64,000 nt of DNA. It comes from Dyadobacter sp. CY356 (GTDB taxonomy: Bacteria; Bacteroidota; Bacteroidia; Cytophagales; Spirosomataceae). Made by a program: the position numbers and the translations under genes. Location: positions 248,001-312,000 of the forward strand of contig NZ_JAJTSZ010000006.1 in NCBI RefSeq assembly GCF_021440195.1, in the 5' to 3' direction. Below, piece by piece: positions 7,819 through 15,684 of this stretch (positions within the stretch are counted from its first letter, which is position 1; each line of letters opens with the position of its first letter). The notes beneath the pieces are model-generated. The model worked only from the letters and a program-made list of their open reading frames with translations. It searched no databases and had not been told where the DNA came from.

Positions 7819-10380
7819 ATGGAAGTAATCAAAACCTTCTACAAGAATCTGAAAGCAATGTTTCAATTCATTGGAACACAGCTTCGAAGAATATTCAAAA
7901 GTATTATTTTCCGTATTACTGCACTCTTTGTTGGTAAAACAAGGACAGAGGAGCTTTTCCTTTCACTGCATCAAAAACGGCAGGCATACCATGCCTGGTG
8001 GGACAAAAATCTTGACAAAAACTCTGCTTTTTACAGGCCTGTTGTTTTTACCTGGAAATTATTTCTTTACGGATTTATTGGATTTTTCTTTTACATTTTT
8101 TGTATTGAAACCAACTTCCTTTGGTTGATGGGAAGTATGCCAAGTGTTGAAGATCTTCAAAATCCAAAAGTTTCACAATCTTCCGAAATCTACACTTCTG
8201 ATGGTGTTATGATCGGGAAGTTTTATACTGAAAACAGAACACCGGTTACCTATGATCAAATTTCGCCGAATTTGGTTAAAGCACTTATTGCAACAGAGGA
8301 TATCCGGTTTTACGAACATTCTGGCATTGACTACCGTGCTATGGCCGGTGTTGCTTTTGGCATTGTAAGAGGAGAAACTGACCGCGGCGGCGGAAGTACG
8401 GTTACGCAGCAGCTGGCGAAAAAACTTTTCAAAACCAGAAAAAGAGATGCGCGAGGTGTCCTTGGATATGTTCCGGGTCTGAGCACTTTGATTTATAAAA
8501 CCAAAGAATGGATTACGGCAATTAAACTGGAAAGAAATTTTACAAAGCAGGAAATCCTGACCATGTATTTCAATACCGTTGATTTTGGAAATAATGCTTA
8601 CGGTATCAACACCGCAGCAAAATCTTATTTCAGCAAATCGCCGGACAGTTTGAATGTTCAGGAAGCCGCTGTTTTGGTTGGTTTACAAAAGGCTACTACT
8701 ACATATAACCCGGTACGGAACATCAAAAGATCTTTGGAACGGCGAAATGTAGTTATCGGACAAATGCAGAAATATGGCTATTTGTCTGCCAAAGCCGCGG
8801 ATTCAATCAGTGCTCTACCAATTGAATTGAAAACCAAATTCGAAACACCTTATGACGGGAATGCCAATTATTTCAAAAATGCGGTTGTTGATTTTGTAAA
8901 AAAATGGGGTGATGAAAATGGTTATGATCTTTATACGGACGGACTGAAAATTTACACGACTATTGATTCCCGGATGCAGGAAAAAGCTGAGGAAGCGATG
9001 ACGCAGAAAATGAAACAGTTGCAACGCGTTTTTGAAGATCATTGGGGAAAACAAAATCCGTGGATCGATGAAGACGGCAAAGAAATTCCTGACTTCCTGA
9101 ATTCTGTTGTAAAACGGACGAGCCGATATAAATCACTCGCAGCCAAATTCCCGAATCAGCCAGACAGTATTTCATGGTATCTTAATAAAAAGGACAGCAT
9201 GATGGTTTATGACTGGAAAACGAGCGGTGAGATCAAGAAATACTGGAGTTCGATGGACTCTCTTGAATATTACAAACATATACTGCGTGCAGGCATGATG
9301 GCGATGGATCCGCATAACGGAAATATTAAAGCCTGGGTGGGTGGTCTGGATTATAATTATTTTAAATATGACCATGTAAAACAGGGAAGACGCCAGCCTG
9401 GATCAACTTTCAAGCCTTTTGTTTATACAACAGCCATCGACGACTCAACCTACAATATGTCGCCATGTGATGAGATTGAAGATAAGCCGTTTGTAAAAAA
9501 CTACATGGAAGACGGTGAGGAGAAAGAATGGAAACCGAAAAATGCAAATGGGTATTTCACTTATTCCAATATGACTTTACGCCGTGCACTGGCGCAATCG
9601 ATCAATTCGGTTACGGCTCAGCTAACGGATGATGTTGGAGCGGCCAACGTAGTGCGTTATGCCAAAAAAATGGGAATTACGACGCCATTGAAAGCGGTAC
9701 CTTCCATAGGGCTCGGGCCTTTTGATGTTACTTTGTATGATATGGTTGCGGCTTACAGCGTTTTTGTCAACAACGGACAATATACTGAACCGATTCTGGT
9801 AACAAAAATTGAAGATCAGAATGGAAAAATCGTTCAGGAATTTGCACCTGAGCCGCGCCAGGCAATCAGTCCTGAATCTGCTTTTTTGATGGTCAATATG
9901 TTGCGTGGTGGTGTGGAAGAAGCAGGTGGTACCTCAGGTAGTATCCGTTGGAAATTTGATGTGACAAGAAATAATAATGAAATTGGTGGAAAAACGGGAA
10001 CAACATCAAACAACTCAGATGGCTGGTTTATGTGTATCACACGTGACCTTGTTATCGGTGCCTGGGTTGGAGGTGATGACCGCAGTATTCACTTCCGGAC
10101 AACAAATCTGGGTGAAGGTGCAAAAACCGCTTTACCAATTGTCGGGAGTTTCCTTGAAAAGATATATAAAGACAAGTCTATCGGTATAGAACCCGGACCA
10201 TTCCCGAAACCAAGTTTTAAAATTGACAAGGAATATAATTGCCCAAACTATTACCAATCCAGCCGGAGTGATACTTTGGATGCCGGCGGAGACAGCACAG
10301 GAACGGGAAGTGTGGATGATGACTTTTTAATTGGACCCCCACCTATACCGAGTACAAGTGATACGGGGAGGAGGAATTAA
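7819..10380 (+). CDS. Class A penicillin-binding protein (PBP1A-like)
   Basis: 853 residues from the ATG at 7819; a TTG codon directly before it is a less likely start. Layout: cytoplasmic N-terminus, one membrane anchor (about 75-100), GT51 glycosyltransferase domain with catalytic Glu in ATEDIRFYEHSGID (about 159-170) and the GGGSTVTQQLAKKLF segment, then a transpeptidase domain with SxxK (STFK, about 528), SxN (SIN) and KTGT (about 724). It polymerises and cross-links peptidoglycan on the outer face of the cytoplasmic membrane. The C-terminal tail is rich in Asp, Ser and Pro with no added domain. It ends at a bidirectional terminator. Confidence 0.95.
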   Translation: MEVIKTFYKNLKAMFQFIGTQLRRIFKSIIFRITALFVGKTRTEELFLSLHQKRQAYHAWWDKNLDKNSAFYRPVVFTWKLFLYGFIGFFFYIFCIETNFLWLMGSMPSVEDLQNPKVSQSSEIYTSDGVMIGKFYTENRTPVTYDQISPNLVKALIATEDIRFYEHSGIDYRAMAGVAFGIVRGETDRGGGSTVTQQLAKKLFKTRKRDARGVLGYVPGLSTLIYKTKEWITAIKLERNFTKQEILTMYFNTVDFGNNAYGINTAAKSYFSKSPDSLNVQEAAVLVGLQKATTTYNPVRNIKRSLERRNVVIGQMQKYGYLSAKAADSISALPIELKTKFETPYDGNANYFKNAVVDFVKKWGDENGYDLYTDGLKIYTTIDSRMQEKAEEAMTQKMKQLQRVFEDHWGKQNPWIDEDGKEIPDFLNSVVKRTSRYKSLAAKFPNQPDSISWYLNKKDSMMVYDWKTSGEIKKYWSSMDSLEYYKHILRAGMMAMDPHNGNIKAWVGGLDYNYFKYDHVKQGRRQPGSTFKPFVYTTAIDDSTYNMSPCDEIEDKPFVKNYMEDGEEKEWKPKNANGYFTYSNMTLRRALAQSINSVTAQLTDDVGAANVVRYAKKMGITTPLKAVPSIGLGPFDVTLYDMVAAYSVFVNNGQYTEPILVTKIEDQNGKIVQEFAPEPRQAISPESAFLMVNMLRGGVEEAGGTSGSIRWKFDVTRNNNEIGGKTGTTSNNSDGWFMCITRDLVIGAWVGGDDRSIHFRTTNLGEGAKTALPIVGSFLEKIYKDKSIGIEPGPFPKPSFKIDKEYNCPNYYQSSRSDTLDAGGDSTGTGSVDDDFLIGPPPIPSTSDTGRRN

Positions 10381-10390
10381 TATTGCTGAT

Positions 10391-10436
10391 AAACAAAAAC
10401 GCGGTGCAAAAATTTTTTGCACCGCGTTTTTGTTTG
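10391..10436. terminator. Bidirectional terminator between PBP and small membrane gene
   Basis: A long near-perfect palindrome centred on GCGGTGC / GCACCGC, flanked by A and T runs on both sides. It can end the rightward PBP transcript and the leftward transcript of the 76-residue protein. Confidence 0.85.
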
Positions 10437-10454
10437 TGAAACTCTGATCAAATT

Positions 10455-10685
10455 TCACTCTACTTTTTCTTCCTTTATCTTTTTAGTTTCCTTATAAGCT
10501 CTCCAAGCCTGAATAGGAAAACCGATAATCGTTAAAATACCGAATAATAATTGACTATCCAGCCAATCACCGAAGGAGGAATAATCGATGTCCTTTCTTA
10601 ATGCATTTATCACAATGACGATAGATACAATTGATAAAACTAAGTAAAGGAACATTCTGGATTGTGGGTTTTTAACCTCCATCAT
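10455..10685 (-). CDS. Small two-helix membrane protein
   Basis: 76 residues. Two hydrophobic segments (about 12-28 and 46-60) are followed by a basic, charged tail (RAYKETKKIKEE). It is not a family I recognise. It has a damaged paralogue just upstream (10804-11028) sharing ME[VI]K[ND]P, DYxxFxDWLxSQLL and W[RK]AYK[ED], which supports this one being a real protein. It lies in the accessory island next to peptide-export remnants, so an immunity or membrane-accessory role is possible but only a guess. Confidence 0.6.
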   Translation of the reverse strand: MMEVKNPQSRMFLYLVLSIVSIVIVINALRKDIDYSSFGDWLDSQLLFGILTIIGFPIQAWRAYKETKKIKEEKVE

Positions 10686-10803
10686 TTTGATGATTTATTT
10701 AAGTTAGACTCAGATAAAACTTTTGAAATAATGGCCGAGTTATGGACAAACCTTGAATGTATAAGATTTTGCAAAAGACCATATTTTAGAAATCATTGTG
10801 TAT

Positions 10804-11028
10804 CTAGTCATTTTTTATTTCCTGGTCTTTTATATCCTTATAAGCCTTCCATAATTAAATTGAAAAGTTGATTATTAATATCCCAGTTAAAAGCAGTTGG
10901 CTTGAAAGCCAGTCGTCAAAAAAAGTATAATCTATATTCTTGCCGAAGATATAAATAAGCATCACAATTTCTAAAATTAGAAATGCAGAGAAAACGTATA
11001 ACCACATGTGAGGATCTTTGATTTCCAT
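10804..11028 (-). pseudogene. Paralogue of the 76-residue membrane protein with in-frame stop
   Basis: The reading frame begins MEIKDPHMWLYV at 11028 and runs 57 codons to a TAA at 10855-10857. It then continues in the same frame as LWKAYKDIKDQ to a TAG at 10804-10806. The intact neighbour has Gln at the aligned position of the TAA (PIQAWRAYKE against SI*LWKAYKD), so one C-to-T change (CAA to TAA) explains the break. Full length would be 74 residues plus stop, close to 76. If translated, the short product still keeps both hydrophobic segments, so function is not excluded. Confidence 0.7.
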
Positions 11029-11246
11029 AAACCATCTATTTTATCAAGCTTTGCTATATGGTAACTACCAAATACGTTGGTTATTCTTTGCCAATTCCCC
11101 TTACACCATTATCATTACCCTTGATACTAAAATCAATATTAACAAAAAGAATACAAACAATATAATTTATTCAATATTCGATTAAACACCTGATTTCAAA
11201 TAATATAACTGCGTGACCAAGTATAAATTTAAAGGCAACCAAAAAA

Positions 11247-11662
11247 TTACCTAACCAATAATTCCGGTTCCAGATATTTCCAAAACCGGCTATACATATT
11301 ATCTGTTTCAAGTAATATTTCATGAGAACCGGAAGTCACCAACTTGCCCTCATCCAAAATATAAATACGATCACAAAAATTAGCCAGAGTATGCAAACGA
11401 TGTGATACGTAAAGAATGGCTATATCCGCTCTGAGTGTATTTAATAAATTCAAGACCTTTTGTTCGCTTTGTGCATCCATTGGGGAAGTGGCTTCGTCCA
11501 AAAGCAACAGTCCTGGCTTTTGAAACAAGGCGCGCATAATGCCAATCCATTGCTTTTGGCCTCCGGATAAATTCAATCCTTCTTCGCCAACCAATGTCAT
11601 CAATCCCTGCGGCAAAGTGTTCAGGAAAGTTAGGTAGGTTGTGGATATTCCATCTAATTATA
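11247..11662 (-). pseudogene. C-terminal remnant of a peptide-exporter ABC protein
   Basis: The frame is open from about 11662 without a credible start. It encodes about 138 residues: FLNTLPQGLMTLVGEEG, the ABC signature LSGGQKQ, Walker B LLLLDEATSPMD, the H-loop VSHR, and a tail typical of exporter nucleotide-binding domains. Walker A, the membrane domain and any N-terminal peptidase are missing. The LPQG..TLVGE(E/R)G...LSGGQKQ arrangement is usual for bacteriocin/peptide exporters with C39 peptidases. It is judged a deletion remnant, and it is the only export component near the double-glycine peptide. Confidence 0.75.
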
Positions 11663-11866
11663 ATTTTTCAACTTTTCCACTTCCTCTTTAAGTTTTTTTA
11701 TCTCCTTTCTGAGATTGAAGGAAGAAGTAATTAACCAGACAATGGTCAAATACAATCCAACTGTGACAAGTGCTTCGCTGTCGCTGATGTCTCCGAAAAT
11801 TCTTAGATATAAACCAAGAGCAAAAAATATAAGTCCAACAATTAACATTAAAATCCAACGAGCCAT
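11654..11866 (-). CDS. Small membrane protein with coiled-coil tail
   Basis: 70 residues from the ATG at 11866, preferred over an in-frame start at 11890 because it begins MARWILMLIVG directly before the first membrane helix. Two hydrophobic segments (about 2-20 and 33-48) are followed by a heptad-like charged tail (LRKEIKKLKEEVEKLKNYN). The family is unknown. Its layout (two helices, then a charged cytoplasmic tail) resembles the 76-residue protein nearby, but no clear sequence similarity is seen. Its 3' end touches the ABC remnant. Confidence 0.55.
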   Translation of the reverse strand: MARWILMLIVGLIFFALGLYLRIFGDISDSEALVTVGLYLTIVWLITSSFNLRKEIKKLKEEVEKLKNYN

Positions 11867-11994
11867 AATACTGATTTTATTCACAATCAAGTATGAATTA
11901 CAATTTCTTTCTTGATCTTATTATTTGTGTAGATATTCCACCCAACACGATAATTAAAAGCATTATTAATGTGGTACTCATATTTGTTACCTGG

Positions 11995-12195
11995 TTATTT
12001 CCCCCGGGCGCCTACATAAGTCAATACCAGGGAAATGCGATTTTCCTGAAACTTTATGTAATATTTAAAATAGGGATTAATCAGAATACAATCATTATGA
12101 TCCCGACATCCAACATCCATCCTGCCTAAATCTCCATAGTACAAAGCCCCAACATCCAAAACTATTAAGGCCGGCACAGCAGCAACTATCACCAT
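11995..12195 (-). CDS. Weak candidate small hypothetical protein
   Basis: 66 residues (hydrophobic N-terminus VIVAAVPALIVLDVG, then a polar stretch). Codon choice looks coding-like, and the frame stays open upstream for some 15 codons into the end of the 12230-12763 gene. No ribosome site or known family was recognised. It may be a fragment of a longer decayed gene. Confidence 0.3.
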   Translation of the reverse strand: MVIVAAVPALIVLDVGALYYGDLGRMDVGCRDHNDCILINPYFKYYIKFQENRISLVLTYVGARGK

Positions 12196-12229
12196 TGGAG
12201 AATCGGAAATAACATTTTTTACATAATGA

Positions 12230-12763
12230 TTAAATCTTGGGACAACGTAAACTTCTACGTCTGCTGACCTTAGTTTTTATACCGAACTTTATCCTATAGC
12301 CTAATTCAAAAAGTGATTTCCAATCCTCTGACATTCCCCACTCCATTACAAATTTGTTGCCGCTGCTAGTTGGAAAATCCACCCCTAGCTTACCTGATAC
12401 CGGACTGATATTTTGCTGTTCCTTATGCAATTTATTTTGAAATGGAATATAAAAATCTGCAAAAAGCCCAGGAGTATCCTTGCCTTTCTTCTTAAAAAAG
12501 TCAATTGTTAATCCTGCCCCAATAGTACGCCAACCACTTAAATTCATTTCCGATTTTGCATACAACAAACCTTCATGACCGTTTAGCAAAAATTCTTTAC
12601 CCAATCCTACAATAGCTGGTGATTTGCTTATTTTATTCTTTTGTATTCTTGATCCAACAATTAAATCAAAATGATGAATATTAAACTGGCCAAAAGAACT
12701 ATCACAAAGCAACAGTGCAGGAATAATCAACAAGAAGATTTTCAGCTTAATATATTTGACCAT
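12230..12763 (-). CDS. Secreted or outer-membrane protein of unknown family
   Basis: 177 residues. A signal peptide (KIFLLIIPALLLCDSSFGQ) precedes a mature chain with alternating strands (GLLYAKSEMNLSGWRTIGAGLTIDFF, LFADFYIPF, FELGYRIKFGIKT), consistent with a small outer-membrane beta-sheet protein. The last 13 residues (SRRRSLRCPKI and neighbours) are basic and unlike a barrel end, suggesting a 3' frameshift or truncation after FGIKTKV. It lies between the peptide genes and the exporter remnant; no function is claimed. Confidence 0.5.
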   Translation of the reverse strand: MVKYIKLKIFLLIIPALLLCDSSFGQFNIHHFDLIVGSRIQKNKISKSPAIVGLGKEFLLNGHEGLLYAKSEMNLSGWRTIGAGLTIDFFKKKGKDTPGLFADFYIPFQNKLHKEQQNISPVSGKLGVDFPTSSGNKFVMEWGMSEDWKSLFELGYRIKFGIKTKVSRRRSLRCPKI

Positions 12764-12809
12764 CTTTTTTTTTCAATAGCCGTAATTAGTTAGAATCATC
12801 AAATGGCTA

Positions 12810-12941
12810 CTATTGAATTTTAGATAATTTAAAAGATAGAAATCCAGCAAACGCAACTTCTGCAAATGCACCAGCTTCCCCGTTAAGACCAGAAACTATT
12901 TTCGCAACGTTTCCCGTCAATAAAAACAAAAGAAATTTCAC
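12810..12941 (-). pseudogene. Orphan peptide core similar to a bacteriocin-like mature peptide
   Basis: A frame of about 43 codons from a possible GTG at 12941 to TAG at 12810-12812, with FLLFLLTGNVAKIVSGLNG and AGAFAEVAFAGFLSFKL. The FLLTG segment and small-residue, glycine-rich amphipathic character resemble the core of the upstream double-glycine peptide (GRAFLLTGML). No leader is attached and the stretch follows a terminator hairpin, so it is read as a second, leaderless peptide-gene fragment. Confidence 0.4.
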
Positions 12942-12962
12942 CTCAATTTTAGAGGTGAAATT
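12934..12962 (-). terminator. Hairpin overlapping the 3' end of the double-glycine peptide gene
   Basis: A perfect 11-bp inverted repeat (AATTTCACCTC / GAGGTGAAATT) with a 7-base loop. Read on the minus strand it is followed by a T-rich run (TCTTTTGTTTTTATT). It overlaps the last codons of the peptide gene, so transcription would stop right at its end and before the orphan core. Confidence 0.6.
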
Positions 12963-13129
12963 GGCTTATCAGACCTGAATTGACAGAAATCAAAAGGCAC
13001 AAAAAACACCTGAGCTATCCATCCGGAAAGCATTCCGGTTAGCAAAAATGCTCTTCCCATTTGTATGATCGCACCTTTGCAAGCACCGCCAGTTATTTCA
13101 GTCATTAGGTCTTTCGGCAACTTTTTCAT
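12938..13129 (-). CDS. Double-glycine-leader peptide (bacteriocin-like precursor)
   Basis: 63 residues. The leader MKKLPKDLMTEITGG has hydrophobic residues at -12 (Leu4), -7 (Met9) and -4 (Ile12) relative to the Gly14-Gly15 cleavage site, the pattern recognised by C39-peptidase exporters. The predicted mature part (48 residues, starting ACKGAI) is hydrophobic with two Cys and a Gly-rich LLTGMLSGWIAQV segment. Its last residues are encoded by a terminator hairpin, and the C-terminus looks unnatural, so the core may be truncated or frameshifted. It is probably a secreted antimicrobial or signalling peptide; whether it is still exported is doubtful, as the local exporter is only a remnant. Confidence 0.6.
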   Translation of the reverse strand: MKKLPKDLMTEITGGACKGAIIQMGRAFLLTGMLSGWIAQVFFVPFDFCQFRSDKPISPLKLR

Positions 13130-13198
13130 GGCTATAATAAAGAGATTGGAGATTTTAGTAATTTAAAAAACAGGATAGAAAATGTTCATATCCGGCTC

Positions 13199-13561
13199 TC
13201 AGAAACGGTATTTTACAGCCCGGTTACCGCCTCCCGCAATATTTTCCATTTCTTTAAACGGCAAGGTCCTGATCTTTAAAATTTCAGCTGCCGACTTCGG
13301 AAAGAGGAAAATGCCTAATTCAAGAAGTAAAGCCTTGTTCTCGAAAGCAAAATGGCCCAGTGCGCCATAACCGTTCACACCCAGTTTTTTAGTAATCCGA
13401 TTTTTGTAATTGTCAATACTTTTGGGAAGTACGTCCAGTTTCACAGAAATCTCTTTTGAAGTCATTCCCATGGCGACAAGCACCAGAACTTCACGTTCTT
13501 TTCTTGAAAGAAAATGGACGGTCGGGTAAACCGACAGGGATCGGGGTAATACTTTTTCCAT
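13199..13561 (-). CDS. LuxR-type HTH protein with C-terminal double-glycine motif
   Basis: 120 residues. Residues of about 17-80 are a GerE/LuxR helix-turn-helix (LSRKEREVLVLVAMGMTSKE, KSIDNYKNRITKKLGV). No receiver or sensor domain precedes it. The tail (about 95-120) reads LPFKEMENIAGG followed by GNRAVKYRF. Leu, Glu, Met, Ile and Gly-Gly fall at -12, -8, -7, -4 and -2/-1, a double-glycine leader pattern. It aligns with LPKDLMTEITGG of the peptide gene 70 bases downstream. It may regulate the peptide locus; the leader may be a fusion relic or a peptide released from the regulator. Confidence 0.7.
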   Translation of the reverse strand: MEKVLPRSLSVYPTVHFLSRKEREVLVLVAMGMTSKEISVKLDVLPKSIDNYKNRITKKLGVNGYGALGHFAFENKALLLELGIFLFPKSAAEILKIRTLPFKEMENIAGGGNRAVKYRF

Positions 13562-13694
13562 TGTTGATGTAAAGTTTGGATATAAAAATCATCTCTAGTA
13601 CTTCACAACGTTGATATGTAGAAGCAATTTTACACACAAAATTCAAACTCACAAACTTTATGCAAACTTTGATTAAAATTGTTAAGCAACACAA

Positions 13695-13728
13695 AACCAA
13701 CTTATTCTACATTGAGAATAAGCTGGTT
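13695..13728 (-). terminator. Terminator of the ABC exporter gene
   Basis: A 14-bp stem with one wobble (AACCAACTTATTCT / AGAATAAGCTGGTT) and a 6-base loop, followed on the minus strand by TTTTGTGTT. It lies 27 bases beyond the ABC stop codon. Confidence 0.65.
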
Positions 13729-13754
13729 ATAACACAAATTTTGAAAGAAATCAC

Positions 13755-15524
13755 CTACCCGATCTTCAAAACCTCCTTATACTGCATCCGATATAAATTC
13801 GCGTAAAATGCCTCTTTTTCAAGCAGTTGCTCATGCGTACCTTCTTCCATGATTTCACCTTTATCAACGACAATGATCTTATTTGCTTCCTGAATTGTAG
13901 AGAGTCTATGGGCAATAACAATCGCTGTGCGGCCAACCATTAATTTTTCAATCGCTTTCTGAATCAGTTCCTCGGTTTCACTGTCGACCGAAGATGTGGC
14001 TTCATCCAGCACGATGATTTTAGGATTATGCACCATGGCCCGGACGAAGGAAATTAACTGACGCTGACCTACGGACAATGTTGCGCCACGCTCCATCACA
14101 TTGTAGGTATAACCGCCCGGAAGTCTTTCAATAAAATCATGAACACCAACCATTTTTGCTGCTTCAACGATTTTTTCATGCGTAATGGTAAAATCACCTA
14201 ACCGGATATTGTTTTCAATCGTATCAGAAAACAAAAAAACATCCTGCAAAACAACACCGATATTTTTCCGCAAAGCGTTAAGCTCGAACTCATGAACTTC
14301 AACGCCATCGACAAAAATCTGTCCTTTGTTTATATCGTAAAAACGGCTTAATAAATTGATAATGGAAGATTTACCGGCACCGGTTGCGCCTACAAATGCA
14401 ATTGTTTCGCCTTCTTTAACTTTAAAATTGATATTTTTCAATACATAGTCTTCATCATTATAGGCAAACCAAACATCTTTGAATTCGACATCACCTTTGA
14501 TAACTTCCGGTACATAAGTCCCCTCATTTGAAGTGTACTCATCACTATCAAGCAATTTCAAAATCCTGTCTGTACTTACAATACCCATTTGTAACGTATT
14601 GAAACGATCAGCCAACTGGCGGATCGGGCGGAAAAACAGGTTAATAAACATCACAAATGCTGTAACAGTACCAAAAGTAACTTCTGCATTTAAAATCTGC
14701 TTTGAACCATACCAAACCACAAGCCCGGTACCAGCCGCGGAAATCACATCAGCAACCGGGTAATAGATTGAATAATAGAGAATTGACCTGATATTCGCAT
14801 CCCGGTGTATCTTATTTATTTCCTGAAATTTCTCGTATTCAATATCCTCACTGCTAAAAATCTGAACGATGCTCATACCGGTAATATGTTCCTGAACAAA
14901 AGAATTCAGGTTCGAAACTGCGGCACGCACTTCATTAAAAGCATCCTTTATTTTTTCTTTGAAAACGTAGGTACAAAAAAGCATCAGCGGTATCATAGAC
15001 AAACTGATCACTGACAATTTCCAGTCGGTATAAAACATAACCGCAATGATCAAAGTCAGCTGTAAAATATCACCGGCAATGGCCGCCATACCATCACTAA
15101 ATACGTTTGATAGCGTCTCAACATCTGAAATGGTACGTGTTACCAGACGACCAATAGGCGTATTGTCAAAAAATTTCAACCGCAGCCCAATAATTTTTTC
15201 ATAAAGCTGAACCCGGATATCACGGATAATATACTGTCCCAGCCAGCCCGACATGTATGTATTCCAAAACTGAACAAATCCCTGCACGATCAAAACCAAA
15301 ACCATTATTCCCAGCATTAGTGCCAGTTGATTATAATTTCCTTCGGCAATGGGTTTGTCAATTGTATATTTTATTAAAAGCGGAGTCAAAGGAGCTAAAA
15401 CCGCGTTGACCATAATGATAGCGATCAGCAAATAAAACTGCTTTTGATAAGGCCGAACGAATGTGTATAAACGTTTAAGAGTTGGCAGATCAAATATCTG
15501 GCCGCTTTTGGTTTCCTGATTCAC
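13755..15524 (-). CDS. ABC exporter, fused permease and ATPase (MsbA-like)
   Basis: 589 residues. The N-terminal six-helix ABC transmembrane domain (about 20-310) is followed by a nucleotide-binding domain with Walker A GATGAGKSS (about 380), signature LSVGQRQ (about 486), Walker B IIVLDEATSSVD (about 505) and an H-loop IAHR. This half-transporter architecture is used by multidrug and lipid exporters of the MsbA/LmrA group. It works as a dimer in the cytoplasmic membrane. There is no C39 peptidase domain, so it is not an obvious exporter for the double-glycine peptide. Substrate unknown. It has its own terminator. Confidence 0.92.
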   Translation of the reverse strand: MNQETKSGQIFDLPTLKRLYTFVRPYQKQFYLLIAIIMVNAVLAPLTPLLIKYTIDKPIAEGNYNQLALMLGIMVLVLIVQGFVQFWNTYMSGWLGQYIIRDIRVQLYEKIIGLRLKFFDNTPIGRLVTRTISDVETLSNVFSDGMAAIAGDILQLTLIIAVMFYTDWKLSVISLSMIPLMLFCTYVFKEKIKDAFNEVRAAVSNLNSFVQEHITGMSIVQIFSSEDIEYEKFQEINKIHRDANIRSILYYSIYYPVADVISAAGTGLVVWYGSKQILNAEVTFGTVTAFVMFINLFFRPIRQLADRFNTLQMGIVSTDRILKLLDSDEYTSNEGTYVPEVIKGDVEFKDVWFAYNDEDYVLKNINFKVKEGETIAFVGATGAGKSSIINLLSRFYDINKGQIFVDGVEVHEFELNALRKNIGVVLQDVFLFSDTIENNIRLGDFTITHEKIVEAAKMVGVHDFIERLPGGYTYNVMERGATLSVGQRQLISFVRAMVHNPKIIVLDEATSSVDSETEELIQKAIEKLMVGRTAIVIAHRLSTIQEANKIIVVDKGEIMEEGTHEQLLEKEAFYANLYRMQYKEVLKIG

Positions 15525-15684
15525 AGACTGGTGGTTGTTGGTTTTTATTTCTTGTTCATTATCCTATATCTTATCCTCAACAATGAAAAAGTAAAATTCG
15601 TCACCAAAGAAACGAAGAATTCATTTTTTTGTCTAACTTTCTTAACTGCCAGTTTGCTTAAATCTTCATCCAACCGAATAAGCC

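Noticed and set aside
11893..12129. A 78-codon rightward frame with hydrophobic residues
   Set aside because: Overlaps a more coding-like leftward frame, has no ribosome site and an AT-rich composition expected by chance.
13755..15524. Dedicated exporter for the double-glycine peptide
   Set aside because: It lacks an N-terminal C39 peptidase and looks like a general MsbA-type exporter with its own terminator. Involvement cannot be excluded but is unsupported.
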